Part shown: positions 1 to 8,506 of the stretch, piece after piece
Layout: each line of letters opens with the position of its first letter
How positions within the stretch are numbered: position 1 is the stretch's first letter
Assembly (NCBI GenBank): GCA_963714325.1
Contig: CAVQOB010000006.1
Coordinates: 193,458-257,457, forward strand
Direction: 5' to 3'
DNA length: 64,000 bases
Source of the DNA: CAVQOB01 sp963714325
GTDB lineage: Bacteria; Pseudomonadota; Alphaproteobacteria; Rhizobiales; Hyphomicrobiaceae
Position numbers and translations under genes: made by a program
Notes under the pieces: generated by a model
Seen by the model: the letters and a program-made list of their open reading frames with translations, nothing else
Database searches by the model: none
What the model was told of the DNA's origin: nothing

Positions 1-446
1 ACACGGATTTGCGCGGTCTTGCCGGCGAACGCTTCTTCCAGCGCAATTTCCATATTGTAGCGCAGGTCAGCGCCACGCTCACGCCCTGACCGCTGGCGGC
101 CTTGTTGCGGACCGCGCCGCCCACCCATGAACTCGCCGAATAGATCATCGAAAATATCCGACATCGACGACGCGAAGTCGGGACCAAACCCGCCGGGGCC
201 ACCTGGACCGCCGCGACCGCCTTCGAACGCCGCGTGGCCGAACTGATCGTAAGCTGCGCGCTTCTGCGGATCTTTCAAGACCTCGTAGGCTTCGCCGAGT
301 TCTTTGAACTTCACTTCGGCATCGATGTTGCCGGGATTGCGATCGGGATGCAGTTCCTTCGCCTTGTTGCGGAACGCCGACTTCAGTTCGTCCTCGCCGG
401 CGCCCTTTTTCACTCCGAGAATGTCGTAGTAGTCGCGCTTAGCCAT
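1..446 (-). CDS. dnaJ: Chaperone DnaJ, N-terminal part (runs off the window)
   Basis: Co-chaperone that delivers clients to DnaK and stimulates its ATPase in the cytoplasm. The visible 148 codons hold a complete J-domain (residues 1-70) with the essential HPD motif at 33-35, a Gly/Phe-rich linker (about 75-110), and the start of the substrate/zinc-binding domain; the window ends just before the CxxCxGxG repeats. The ATG lies 3 nt after the stop of the methyltransferase gene, and all four genes from dnaK to dnaJ point the same way with tiny gaps, so it is probably the last visible gene of the dnaK operon. The two genes between dnaK and dnaJ are unusual, since the pair is normally adjacent. Confidence 0.97.
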   Translation of the reverse strand, partial: MAKRDYYDILGVKKGAGEDELKSAFRNKAKELHPDRNPGNIDAEVKFKELGEAYEVLKDPQKRAAYDQFGHAAFEGGRGGPGGPGGFGPDFASSMSDIFDDLFGEFMGGRRGPQQGRQRSGRERGADLRYNMEIALEEAFAGKTAQIR

Positions 447-449
447 GAT

Positions 450-1331
450 TCAGCGGTGTCCGATTTCTGTTTGAGCGCGCGTCAAAATCACATTCATCTG
501 CGTGCGCTGCGCGACGCGGTAATTGTATGACGCGGCAAGCGTTATGACGGGCGGGGCGGTATCCTTGCCATCGACTTCAACGATAATGGTCTGGGGAAAA
601 AGAGAGGCGGGCGCGGCCGAAAAAAAGCTATCGAGGACATCGTAGTCCATGCCCTCGACGTCGATCTTGATGGCATCAATGGCCGCCACGCCGTGACGCC
701 GGCAAATATCGAGAATCGGTAGGATTTCGATATCAGCCTGATCGGTACCTTCGGTGGCGACGATCCTGTGCTCTCCGCGATTTTTCGGATGCTCGATGAC
801 GCGACCCTTGCCGCGGTGGGCGCCAACGCCACAGTCTTCTACGATAAATTGACCGGTAGCGTTCGAGAAAGCGACGTTTTCAACAAGCCGCGAACGCGTC
901 TTTGCGTCGGGTTCAATCGCAATCACTTTGACACTGCGGTTGAGACTGCGCGCTGCGGATACAACGGACAAACCATAGAGACCGACATTGGCGCCAACAT
1001 CAACGAAGACGAACGACCCTGAGACCGAGGCCTTGACGGCTGCATCGAGAAACGCCCGCTCGGGCGAGTCAAAGAATTTGGCCGCGATGAATACGCGCTT
1101 TTCACAGGTGTTGGTCGTGGGATAGAGGCGGGCTTTGATGGTCGGAAAAATCTCGACGTCATAGACGCCTGCCCCTTGCCGCGCGATGATGCGCCGGATG
1201 ATGGAGGCGCCAGCATGGCCGATACGGCCAGTCGGCAAACTGCCGGAACGCTGCCGCAACCATTCATAGGAACGCGGCAGGCTATAGGTGCCAAACGGGC
1301 GATGCGGCTCGGTTGCGTCGTGCGTGGCCAT
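450..1331 (-). CDS. FkbM-family SAM-dependent methyltransferase
   Basis: Predicted S-adenosylmethionine-dependent O-methyltransferase of the FkbM family (family members methylate hydroxyls of polyketides, sugars or glycolipids). The 293-residue protein has SAM motif I DVGANVG at 111-117, the acidic ribose-binding motif EPD at 140-142 and the FkbM signature KIDVEG at 222-227. There is no signal peptide, so it should be cytoplasmic. It begins 5 nt after the preceding secreted-protein gene and ends 3 nt before dnaJ, so it is almost certainly co-transcribed with the chaperone genes. The substrate cannot be read from the sequence; a link to the polysaccharide cluster 12 kb away is possible but unsupported. 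Confidence 0.88.
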   Translation of the reverse strand: MATHDATEPHRPFGTYSLPRSYEWLRQRSGSLPTGRIGHAGASIIRRIIARQGAGVYDVEIFPTIKARLYPTTNTCEKRVFIAAKFFDSPERAFLDAAVKASVSGSFVFVDVGANVGLYGLSVVSAARSLNRSVKVIAIEPDAKTRSRLVENVAFSNATGQFIVEDCGVGAHRGKGRVIEHPKNRGEHRIVATEGTDQADIEILPILDICRRHGVAAIDAIKIDVEGMDYDVLDSFFSAAPASLFPQTIIVEVDGKDTAPPVITLAASYNYRVAQRTQMNVILTRAQTEIGHR

Positions 1332-1336
1332 GATCG

Positions 1337-1831
1337 TCAGAGGCCTTTCACAAGTTTAGCCTGAAGCCGATTGGGGACGACAGCTGCGCCCGCATCGGTC
1401 GCGCAGTCGGCGAGGAATCCGTTGTAGTCGTTGCGCAACTTGAGCGACTCGGCCTGCATCCAAGATTGGTACCGGTCTTGGCCGTCGAGTTTGTTGATTG
1501 CAAAGCCAACGATGATGCGAAGGTTGGCGATGGCCACGTCACATCCACACGCATCCCGACCCGCTTGGCGTGCGGCCTCTGTGGCCGACGCTTGGCTCCC
1601 TAGATCGGCATAAAGCGCGGTCAACGCCGACAGTGATTTTAGCTCGAACGCTGCGGCCGCTCGCTGGTCCAAGGCGACCGTGGTCGGCAACAGGCGCACG
1701 GATTGTTGCTTGACCGTTTCGGCTGCAACCGGGCTAACACCCAGCACCACACCCAGAACAGCAACAGCAAAAGAAGCGACGCTGCACAAACGCCGCTTCC
1801 CAATGGCAGATGCTGACCGACGGCTCAGCAA
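1337..1831 (-). CDS. Unknown secreted protein between dnaK and dnaJ
   Basis: I do not recognise this 164-residue protein. It has a clear Sec signal peptide: basic N-terminus, hydrophobic stretch at about residues 19-33 and a VAA cleavage site near 37, so the mature product is a periplasmic protein of about 127 residues. The mature part looks helical and has three Cys, two of them in a CGC triplet near residue 93, which could form disulfides. The start is a TTG; its AAGGAG ribosome site overlaps the dnaK stop codon (TAAGGAG), which predicts translational coupling to dnaK. A secreted protein inside a cytosolic chaperone operon is odd. Confidence 0.8.
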   Translation of the reverse strand: MLSRRSASAIGKRRLCSVASFAVAVLGVVLGVSPVAAETVKQQSVRLLPTTVALDQRAAAAFELKSLSALTALYADLGSQASATEAARQAGRDACGCDVAIANLRIIVGFAINKLDGQDRYQSWMQAESLKLRNDYNGFLADCATDAGAAVVPNRLQAKLVKGL

Positions 1832-1844
1832 GGCGCGGTACTCC

Positions 1845-3779
1845 TTACGCGCTCTTCTTCTTGTCGTCCTTCACTTCTTCGAAGTCGGCATCGACGACGT
1901 TCTCGCCACTCTTGCCCGAACCGGACTTGGCACCTGCCGCCATCGGATCTTCATCCGCGCCGCCAGCGCCACCACCCTGATTACCGTAGAGCGCCTCGCC
2001 GAGCTTCATCGCAGCTTGCGCAAGCGCCGTCGTCTTAGCCTTGATCGCTTCATGATCCTCGCCCTTCATGCTCTCGCGCAGATCGACGGCGGCGGCTTCA
2101 ATGGCCTTCTTGTCGCCCTCTGAAACCTTCTCGGCCAAATCCTTGACCGATTTCTCGGTCGAATGGATCAATGCTTCGCCGTGGTTACGTGCCTCGACCA
2201 GATCACGCTTCTTCTTGTCGTCGTCCTTGAAGCGCTCGGCCTCTTCAGTCATGCGCTTTATGTCGGCATCGGTCAGGCCGCCGGAGGCCTGGATACGGAT
2301 TGACTGTTCCTTGTTGGTCGCCTTGTCCTTGGCGCCGACATTGACGATGCCATTGGCGTCGATATCGAACGTGACTTCCACTTGCGGGACGCCACGCGGC
2401 GCCGGCGGAATCCCAACGAGATCGAATTGGCCGAGCATCTTGTTGTCGGCCGCCATTTCGCGCTCGCCCTGGAACACGCGGATGGTGACGGCGTTCTGGC
2501 CGTCTTCCGCCGTCGAGAACACCTGGCTCTTCTTAGTCGGGATCGTCGTATTGCGATCGATCAGCCGTGTGAACACGCCACCCAACGTCTCGATGCCGAG
2601 CGACAGCGGCGTCACGTCGAGCAGCAGCACATCCTTGACATCGCCCTTCAGCACGCCGGCCTGGATCGCAGCACCGACGGCCACGACTTCATCGGGGTTG
2701 ACGCCCTTGTGCGGCTCCTTGCCGAACAGCTCCTTGACGATCTGCTGTACCTTCGGCATGCGAGTCATACCGCCGACCAGCACAACTTCATCGATCTCAG
2801 CGGCTTTCAGGCCTGCATCCGACAGCGCCTGCTTGCACGGACCTTTCGTCCGCTCGATGAAATCTTCAACGAGGCTCTCAAGCTTCGAACGCGTCAACTT
2901 CATCGTCAAATGCTTCGGACCGGATTGATCGGCCGTGATGAACGGCAGATTGACTTCGGTCTGCTGCGACGACGACAGCTCGATCTTTGCTTTTTCGGCG
3001 GCTTCCTTCAGCCGCTGCAGTGCCAGCTTGTCGTTCTTGAGATCGATGCCGTTCTCTTTTTTGAATTCGGTCGCGAAGTATTCGACAAGACGCATGTCGA
3101 AGTCCTCACCGCCGAGGAATGTGTCGCCGTTGGTCGACTTCACTTCGAACACACCATCGCCGATTTCCAGAATGGAAATATCGAACGTACCGCCGCCGAG
3201 GTCGTAGACTGCGATCGTCTTGGCTGTCGTCTTCTTGTCCAGGCCATAGGCCAACGCTGCCGCCGTCGGCTCGTTGATGATGCGGAGAACTTCAAGGCCC
3301 GCGATCTTGCCGGCGTCCTTTGTCGCCTGCCGCTGCGCGTCGTTGAAGTAGGCGGGAACGGTGATCACCGCCTGTGTCACCTTCTCGCCAAGCTTGGCTT
3401 CGGCCGTCTCCTTCATCTTCTGCAGGATCGCGGCGGAAACTTCTGCCGGCGAATACTGCTTGCCCTGGCTTTCGACCCAGGCATCACCGTTCGGTCCCTT
3501 GATGATCGTGTAGGGAACGAGCTTCTTGTCCTTTTCGACCATCGGGTCGTCATAGCGCCGGCCAATGAGGCGCTTGATCGCAAAGAGCGTGTTCGTCGGG
3601 TTGGTGACACCCTGGCGCTTGGCCGGCAGGCCAACGAGCCGCTCGGTCTCCGTGAAGGCGACGATCGATGGGGTGGTGTTGGCACCCTCCGAGTTCTCCA
3701 GCACCTTCGGCTTGGAACCTTCCATCACCGCGACGCACGAATTGGTTGTTCCGAGGTCGATACCAATAACTTTGCCCAT
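1845..3779 (-). CDS. dnaK: Molecular chaperone DnaK (Hsp70)
   Basis: ATP-driven Hsp70 that folds and protects cytosolic proteins with DnaJ and GrpE. At 644 residues it has standard length. Visible landmarks are the phosphate-loop signature GIDLGTTNSCV near residue 5, the second Hsp70 signature DLGGGTFDIS near 195, the third signature VVLVGGMTRMPKVQ near 340, the linker DVLLLDVTPLSLG near 390, and the conserved acidic tail DADFEEV before a Lys-rich end. It heads the operon; a candidate heat-shock promoter lies about 160 nt upstream. No CIRCE operator is seen, in line with RpoH rather than HrcA control. Confidence 0.99.
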   Translation of the reverse strand: MGKVIGIDLGTTNSCVAVMEGSKPKVLENSEGANTTPSIVAFTETERLVGLPAKRQGVTNPTNTLFAIKRLIGRRYDDPMVEKDKKLVPYTIIKGPNGDAWVESQGKQYSPAEVSAAILQKMKETAEAKLGEKVTQAVITVPAYFNDAQRQATKDAGKIAGLEVLRIINEPTAAALAYGLDKKTTAKTIAVYDLGGGTFDISILEIGDGVFEVKSTNGDTFLGGEDFDMRLVEYFATEFKKENGIDLKNDKLALQRLKEAAEKAKIELSSSQQTEVNLPFITADQSGPKHLTMKLTRSKLESLVEDFIERTKGPCKQALSDAGLKAAEIDEVVLVGGMTRMPKVQQIVKELFGKEPHKGVNPDEVVAVGAAIQAGVLKGDVKDVLLLDVTPLSLGIETLGGVFTRLIDRNTTIPTKKSQVFSTAEDGQNAVTIRVFQGEREMAADNKMLGQFDLVGIPPAPRGVPQVEVTFDIDANGIVNVGAKDKATNKEQSIRIQASGGLTDADIKRMTEEAERFKDDDKKKRDLVEARNHGEALIHSTEKSVKDLAEKVSEGDKKAIEAAAVDLRESMKGEDHEAIKAKTTALAQAAMKLGEALYGNQGGGAGGADEDPMAAGAKSGSGKSGENVVDADFEEVKDDKKKSA

Positions 3780-3943
3780 GTCAGTCCATTCCTCTTGGAT
3801 AACGTCAGGGTGTCCGGACCCAACTCAGGCATCCGGTCACCCTTGGTTCTTCAACTACGACGATCGTTAACCGCGCCATTGCTTGACTGCGGCGGCGGCG
3901 GTTCATGCCTCGGGGTCAACCCCCCAGTTCAAATGATGACTTT

Positions 3944-3976
3944 CGGTATATAGGTGGGCCTTTCCTGGCCTGCAAC
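3944..3976 (-). promoter_or_regulatory. Candidate RpoH (sigma-32) promoter of dnaK
   Basis: On the minus strand GTTG is followed after 18 nt by CCTATAT. This closely fits the alphaproteobacterial heat-shock promoter as I recall it (CTTG, 17-18 nt, CYTATNT): three of four bases in the -35 and all specified bases in the -10. Transcription would start near 3940, giving a dnaK leader of roughly 160 nt. The call rests on consensus and position only. Confidence 0.5.
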
Positions 3977-4074
3977 GCCTGGATGCGCACTCATCGTCGC
4001 AATCCCCTTACAATCGACCGGCCTGATCGTCGCGGTCAGCGCCCTTGAGCCCGATCCATTAAATAGGACTTTGC

Positions 4075-4746
4075 ATGAAGCAGGCCAAATCAGACCTTTT
4101 TGGTCATCCAACGGAGGACCGCAGCCCGACTGGCCCGCCGCCGCAGACGTTTCGGCACCTGCCCGGAGCGTTGGCGCTCACGGCACAGAGAGCGTTGCTG
4201 GCCGATATTGAGGCGTGCCTGCTGATTGCGCCGCGGTTTACGCCGACTATGCCACGGACCGGAAAGCCCTTTTCGGTTGCCATGAGCAACGCCGGCCCGC
4301 TCGGGTGGGTCAGCGATCGCGACCGCGGGTATCGCTATCAGTCGACGCATCCGTTGACGGGTGAGCCCTGGCCGGCGATCCCGGCAGCGCTGCTCGGCCT
4401 GTGGAAAACTCATGCGAACTATTCGGCCGCGCCCGAAGCCTGCCTGATCAACTTTTATGTCGCGGGTGCAAAGATGGGCTCGCACGTCGACCGCGACGAA
4501 CAGGACCGCTTGGCGCCCGTGCTCTCGGTCTCACTCGGCGATGACGCTGTCTTCCATGTCGGGGGAACGGAACGCGGCGGGCGCAAGGACCGCGTCACAC
4601 TTAAGTCCGGCGATGTGCTCCTGCTCGAAGGCGCCAGCCGCTTCGCCTACCACGGCATCGATCGTGTGCTGCCGGGGACGTCCAATCTGATTCCGGGTGG
4701 TGGGCGGATTAATCTGACGTTGCGGCGGGTGACGGTGGGCCGGTGA
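4075..4746 (+). CDS. alkB: AlkB-like Fe(II)/2-oxoglutarate-dependent dioxygenase
   Basis: Predicted DNA-repair dioxygenase that removes alkyl groups from N1-methyladenine and N3-methylcytosine by oxidative demethylation. The 223-residue protein carries the AlkB set: NFY at 126-128, iron ligands H137 and D139 (HVD) with the distal His at 193, and the 2-oxoglutarate-binding RINLTLRR at 211-218. The fold core begins near residue 25 after a poorly conserved N-terminus. It is a single gene, convergent with the P450 gene and divergent from dnaK. No Ada-type regulator or AlkA lies nearby, so its regulation is not visible. Confidence 0.93.
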   Translation: MKQAKSDLFGHPTEDRSPTGPPPQTFRHLPGALALTAQRALLADIEACLLIAPRFTPTMPRTGKPFSVAMSNAGPLGWVSDRDRGYRYQSTHPLTGEPWPAIPAALLGLWKTHANYSAAPEACLINFYVAGAKMGSHVDRDEQDRLAPVLSVSLGDDAVFHVGGTERGGRKDRVTLKSGDVLLLEGASRFAYHGIDRVLPGTSNLIPGGGRINLTLRRVTVGR

Positions 4747-4768
4747 GGTCAGGGGCTGTGCTGCTGTT

Positions 4769-6142
4769 TCAAGCGGGCGTCTCGGTCAGCTTGAACAATG
4801 GCGCGTCGCTTGGCTGGATGGTCAGGCGACCCACAGGCATGACGGGTTGCTTGCTCTCGATCGAGAGAGTGTACTTTTGCAGGACCGTTGCCAGCATGAT
4901 CTGAGCTTCGGCCAGAGCAAAGATCGCGCCGATGCAGATGCGCGGGCCGGCGCCGAACGGCAAGTATGCGCCACTCGCGGTCCACGGCGCGGGTTGGCCG
5001 GCAAACCGATCAGGCATGAAGGCCGTTGGATTCTGCCAGTGCTTGCGATGGCGATGCAGCACCCAGGGCGCGACATACACTTGCGCACCGCGTTTCACGC
5101 GCTCGCCTATAATGACGTCATCCTCGATCGGCTGACGCATCAGCAGTGGTACCGGAGGGTAGAGCCGCAATGTTTCCAGTAGCACAAGGCGTAGTCGTGG
5201 CCAGCGCGCGAGGTCGTCGAGGGTTCTGATGTGCTCGGGCGGAAACGCTGCCACTTCGGCGCGAAGCGTTGCTTGCTCGGCTTGATCCAGCGTCAGGAGG
5301 TAGGAGGCCCAGAACATCAGCCGCGCGGTGGTTTCGTAACCTGCAAAGATCATCGTTGCGGCTTGATCACGGACTTCATCGGCGGCGAGTGGCTTGCCGG
5401 TTTCCGCATCGCGCGCCGCCAGCAAGAGATCGAGCAGATCGCGATGTCCTGCGGCATGGGGTGACTGCCTGCGGGCAGCGACAAGTGCTGCGACTGCGGC
5501 GAACCAGCGCTTCTGGAATGCACGTCGCCCGCTCAATGCTAAGCCGAATGTGGTTTCGGATTTGGCGAAGCCGTCGAAGACCTGCGGCCGGCCGGGGCCG
5601 TTGACATACTGTCGCACTAAGTTGCCGATGTGATCGCGTTCCAATGGTCTGGAGACGGAAAAAAGTGCCCGAAGTACGGCGTTCAAGGCGGCGGCCTGAA
5701 AGGCATCGGAGAGATCAACGCTTGGCTCGCCGTCCAGTTGGTCGCCGAGGTCTTTGGCGGCCGCGATGACGTGAGGCAGCATGATGTTGACGTTGTGCGG
5801 CGTGAACGTAGGCGATAGCACGCGGCGCTGCCGACGCCACTCACCGCCTTCTGCCGAGAATAATCCTTGCCCTAATATCGGGCGCATGATCCGCATCATC
5901 ATGACCGGACGGACATAGTTCGCGGCGTTCGTCGTCATGATGTGGCGAACGCCGACTGGGTCATTGATCAGGACGCTCTCGATACCGAACACTTTGTTCC
6001 GGCTAAAGGGCACATCGAAGGCATAGTCGGGCCAGATGGCGAGGCTGTTGCGTATGCTCGTCGACAACAACTTGAGGGGAGACAGGTCCTTGGCGTGGAC
6101 GGCTGGCGCTGGAGGAATAATGGACGGCGACTTGTCGAGCAT
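4769..6142 (-). CDS. Cytochrome P450
   Basis: Haem-thiolate monooxygenase, substrate unknown. With the chosen ATG (product starts MLDKSPSI) it has 457 residues, normal for the family. It shows the C-helix WRRQRR (102-107), I-helix oxygen-activation motif AGYETT (267-272), K-helix ExxR (323-326) and haem loop FGAGPRICIG with ligand Cys403. Longer starts (6223 or 6343) add residues that do not look like P450 and, for 6343, overlap the divergent AraC gene. No ferredoxin or reductase is adjacent. The AraC-type regulator transcribed away from it is the likely controller. Confidence 0.95.
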   Translation of the reverse strand: MLDKSPSIIPPAPAVHAKDLSPLKLLSTSIRNSLAIWPDYAFDVPFSRNKVFGIESVLINDPVGVRHIMTTNAANYVRPVMMMRIMRPILGQGLFSAEGGEWRRQRRVLSPTFTPHNVNIMLPHVIAAAKDLGDQLDGEPSVDLSDAFQAAALNAVLRALFSVSRPLERDHIGNLVRQYVNGPGRPQVFDGFAKSETTFGLALSGRRAFQKRWFAAVAALVAARRQSPHAAGHRDLLDLLLAARDAETGKPLAADEVRDQAATMIFAGYETTARLMFWASYLLTLDQAEQATLRAEVAAFPPEHIRTLDDLARWPRLRLVLLETLRLYPPVPLLMRQPIEDDVIIGERVKRGAQVYVAPWVLHRHRKHWQNPTAFMPDRFAGQPAPWTASGAYLPFGAGPRICIGAIFALAEAQIMLATVLQKYTLSIESKQPVMPVGRLTIQPSDAPLFKLTETPA

Positions 6143-6260
6143 GGCGGCCTGTTGCACTTGGAATTCCTGATTGCTTTCAAGGTGGCAGAGGCCAATAGTC
6201 GCTGTCTTGAACGGATCGGACATCGTCGGCTGATCCGCCAGATGTCCAGGATGGAGAACG

Positions 6261-7157
6261 ATGACGTCGCCGACCACCTCGAAGATCGTGTGGCCCAGTC
6301 CGGCGCTTGCTGGTTGCGTTTTCTGCGTTATTGAGCGCGACACGCGGGGCGTCTCGCTTGATCATGCTGAGCGGTTCAATTTTTTTCCGGCGTCGCCGCT
6401 CTGCTGCGTGACCTGGGTATTTGCCGGCGACGTCCATTTGATCGATCAACCCGCGCAGATGGAGCGCCCGTGGACCGGTGCGCGGTTGCCGACTTTGGCC
6501 TTTTCGGGCGCGCAACTTGGACCGCTGGTCAGTTGGAACCCTGGCGAGACATACTCGATTGTCGTCGCATTTTACCCCGATGCTTTTGCGGCGATGACTG
6601 GGCTCGATTTAAGTTTCTTTACCGGACGCATGGTGCCGGCCGAAGACGCGCTGCCGTCCTCGATGCTAGAGCCCTGTCGACAATTCTTCAATGATGTTCA
6701 GCGCGATGGATTTGACGACGGTTTCTCGGCTCTCCAGCGTGAGATCGACATCGTGTGGTCGGCCAAGCGCCCTCCAGGGACTCGACCTGTGCAGTGGCTC
6801 AACGATTGGAGTCGACGGTTAGCTAGTCGCGCGGCGTTGTCGGCTGCAGGACGTAGCCCACGGCAGATCGCACGACGGGTCAAATCGTGGACCGGCGTCA
6901 GCGAGCGCGACCTGCAGGGGCTTGGTCACTCCGAGCAGCTCTACGCCAAGATTCATGCGGCTATGCAGAAGGGCGAGTTAGACTGGTCCGATCTTGCGGC
7001 TGACTCCGGTTTTGCCGATCAGGCGCACATGATCCGGCGCATGCGACAGCACACAGGCTTCACGCCGGTGCAACTGCGCCGGCGCGCGGCGAACGATGAA
7101 GCTTTGTGGGCTTATCGCCTGCTTGGACAATATTTTTCAAAGCCCAATCTCCCGTAG
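6261..7157 (+). CDS. AraC-family transcriptional regulator
   Basis: DNA-binding regulator with a sensor-like N-terminal region (about 1-170) and a C-terminal AraC/XylS domain. The first helix-turn-helix is around 185-215 and the second at 243-275, where LAADSGFADQAHMIRRM followed by GFTPVQLRRR is the family signature. At 298 residues it matches the DUF6597-type AraC regulators in length. It is divergent from the P450 gene with about 118 bp between the two starts, so it probably regulates that gene; the inducer is unknown. Confidence 0.9.
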   Translation: MTSPTTSKIVWPSPALAGCVFCVIERDTRGVSLDHAERFNFFPASPLCCVTWVFAGDVHLIDQPAQMERPWTGARLPTLAFSGAQLGPLVSWNPGETYSIVVAFYPDAFAAMTGLDLSFFTGRMVPAEDALPSSMLEPCRQFFNDVQRDGFDDGFSALQREIDIVWSAKRPPGTRPVQWLNDWSRRLASRAALSAAGRSPRQIARRVKSWTGVSERDLQGLGHSEQLYAKIHAAMQKGELDWSDLAADSGFADQAHMIRRMRQHTGFTPVQLRRRAANDEALWAYRLLGQYFSKPNLP

Positions 7158-7259
7158 GTCTATCCAGCACAGAGTGCCTGCTTGGTTGCTGCGTGTTGTT
7201 AGATTCTACGCCGTTTACGGCAACGCATTTGAGCAGATCGCGGCGGGTGACGGTGCCGG

Positions 7260-7820
7260 TTACTCTGACGGTTTCGTGTTGATGGCGGCATAGATCATGG
7301 CGCTGGCGTAGCGATCACCGACACGCCAATAATCCACGAGAGGCCCGCCTTCACAGCGAAACCCGAGCTTCTCGACCAATCGGATGGAGCCGGCATTGTC
7401 GGGGTGGATCAGCGCTTCGATGCGATGCGCGGACAGCGTCTCATAACAATAGGTGAGCACGGCCTGCACGGCCTCGGTGCCGAAGCCTTTGCGTTGTTGG
7501 GCGGGCGCTACGATGTAGGCCAGTTCTAGACGGCGATTGCGCTGTTCGCGATGGTGATAGCTGACCATGCCGAAGCATTGATCGCTGGTTTTGCTGCAGA
7601 TGGCCCACGCCAGATAACTGTAGTGGCTGGTGATCTTGCGCAGTCCTGCCATTATTTTCTCGGTCTCCGCAATTGTCTGGCAAGGCGGCGCATTCCAATA
7701 CGGCAACGCCTGCGCATCGCTGAAGCAGGCGTGCAAACCCGCTGCATCGCGCGTTTCGATTTGCCGCAGGCGCAGCCGCCGCGTTTTTAGCGCGGGAAAT
7801 GTATCGGAAGACTTCGCCAT
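7260..7820 (-). CDS. GNAT-family N-acetyltransferase (RimJ/RimL type)
   Basis: Acetyl-CoA-dependent N-acetyltransferase of the RimJ/RimL (Acetyltransf_3) subgroup, 186 residues. The N-terminal TRRLRLRQIETRDA, the acetyl-CoA pyrophosphate loop QQRKGFGTEAV and the later segment HPDNAGSIRLVEKLGF are all characteristic. The acceptor may be a ribosomal protein N-terminus or a small amine; the sequence does not say. It is convergent with the AraC gene and has no obvious operon partner. Confidence 0.9.
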   Translation of the reverse strand: MAKSSDTFPALKTRRLRLRQIETRDAAGLHACFSDAQALPYWNAPPCQTIAETEKIMAGLRKITSHYSYLAWAICSKTSDQCFGMVSYHHREQRNRRLELAYIVAPAQQRKGFGTEAVQAVLTYCYETLSAHRIEALIHPDNAGSIRLVEKLGFRCEGGPLVDYWRVGDRYASAMIYAAINTKPSE

Positions 7821-8068
7821 GCGCGCTCACCACCGCTGCATCGTGCCAAACGTGCTGACCTTAAGGGAATCGTGCACGATGACGCAACGCCGGCCAGCGG
7901 GCGGCACACCACCGCGTGCTGTCTGCTTCATGCTCTTGCGGTTGGGCCAACACGTGACGCACGCACCAACACCCCCGTTGCCATGGTCGGCCATTTTGCT
8001 GGCCACCCATTGTGCAACGGACGCGGTACTCGCGGCTAGGGGCCAATGAGGCCCGGAGAAAGATCATC

Positions 8069-8336
8069 TCAACGGGGATTGTCGCGATCCAGTAGATTGC
8101 ACTCCCAGTCGCGCGGCCAACGCCTCATCGATGTTTAACGCTGGATGCCACCTTCGTGCTTTGCCAATGTTCGTACCAAGGGAGGTGATGCACACGATAG
8201 CGCCGCGTAAAACGCTGGCGGTGCCGTTGCGATGGTCTTCGATGCGGCGGCCCAGATCATTGGTCACGCCGAGATAAAGAGTGCCGTAAAGTTTTCTGGC
8301 CAATAGGTAGACGAAATTGTCATGCGTGTTCTGCAT
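8069..8336 (-). pseudogene. Decayed GIY-YIG endonuclease-like gene (UPF0213/YhbQ type)
   Basis: The first 41 codons read FVYLLARKLYGTLYLGVTND, a GIY-YIG domain. The reading then breaks. A one-base shift is needed to continue with TRRYRVHHLPWYEHWQST, then a second shift to reach EGGIQR, an in-frame TAA where Glu is expected, and finally MRRWPRDWECNLLDRDNPR, the normal family C-terminus. Two frameshifts plus one nonsense codon in about 90 codons show true decay rather than one base-calling error. An intact copy would be a small single-domain protein of about 90-100 residues of unclear role. Confidence 0.8.
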
Positions 8337-8372
8337 CGGCCCACTCCAAATCCAACGTCGGGATTGCGGTAC

Positions 8373-8403
8373 GATGGGTGGCCGGGACAGGCCCAGCAGT
8401 GAC
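8373..8403. repeat. REP-like palindromic intergenic repeat
   Basis: Read on the minus strand this starts GTCACTGCTGGGCCTGTCCC and runs on into GGCCACCCATC, an imperfect hairpin (GCTGGGCC / GGCC-rich arms). It resembles the palindromic repeat I know to be common between genes in Bradyrhizobium/Rhodopseudomonas relatives (GTCATGGCCGGG...CCCGGCCATCC). It sits between the GIY-YIG pseudogene and grpE. Only one copy is seen in the window. Confidence 0.45.
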
Positions 8404-8506
8404 ATTTTTGGGTGTGGTGGCGCGCGAGGGAAACGTTGCCTTTGGCTCTCGAGCCCGCCTCAGCCAGCAGTTCATGGATCCGGCAGTCAGGCCGGACGCA
8501 CGTCAC

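Noticed and set aside
2382..3953. A 523-codon plus-strand frame opposite dnaK
   Set aside because: It is antisense to the unmistakable dnaK gene, lacks known motifs and is a codon-bias artefact.
7630..8049. A 139-codon plus-strand frame between the GNAT and GIY-YIG genes
   Set aside because: It overlaps the GNAT gene in antisense and has no recognisable domain.
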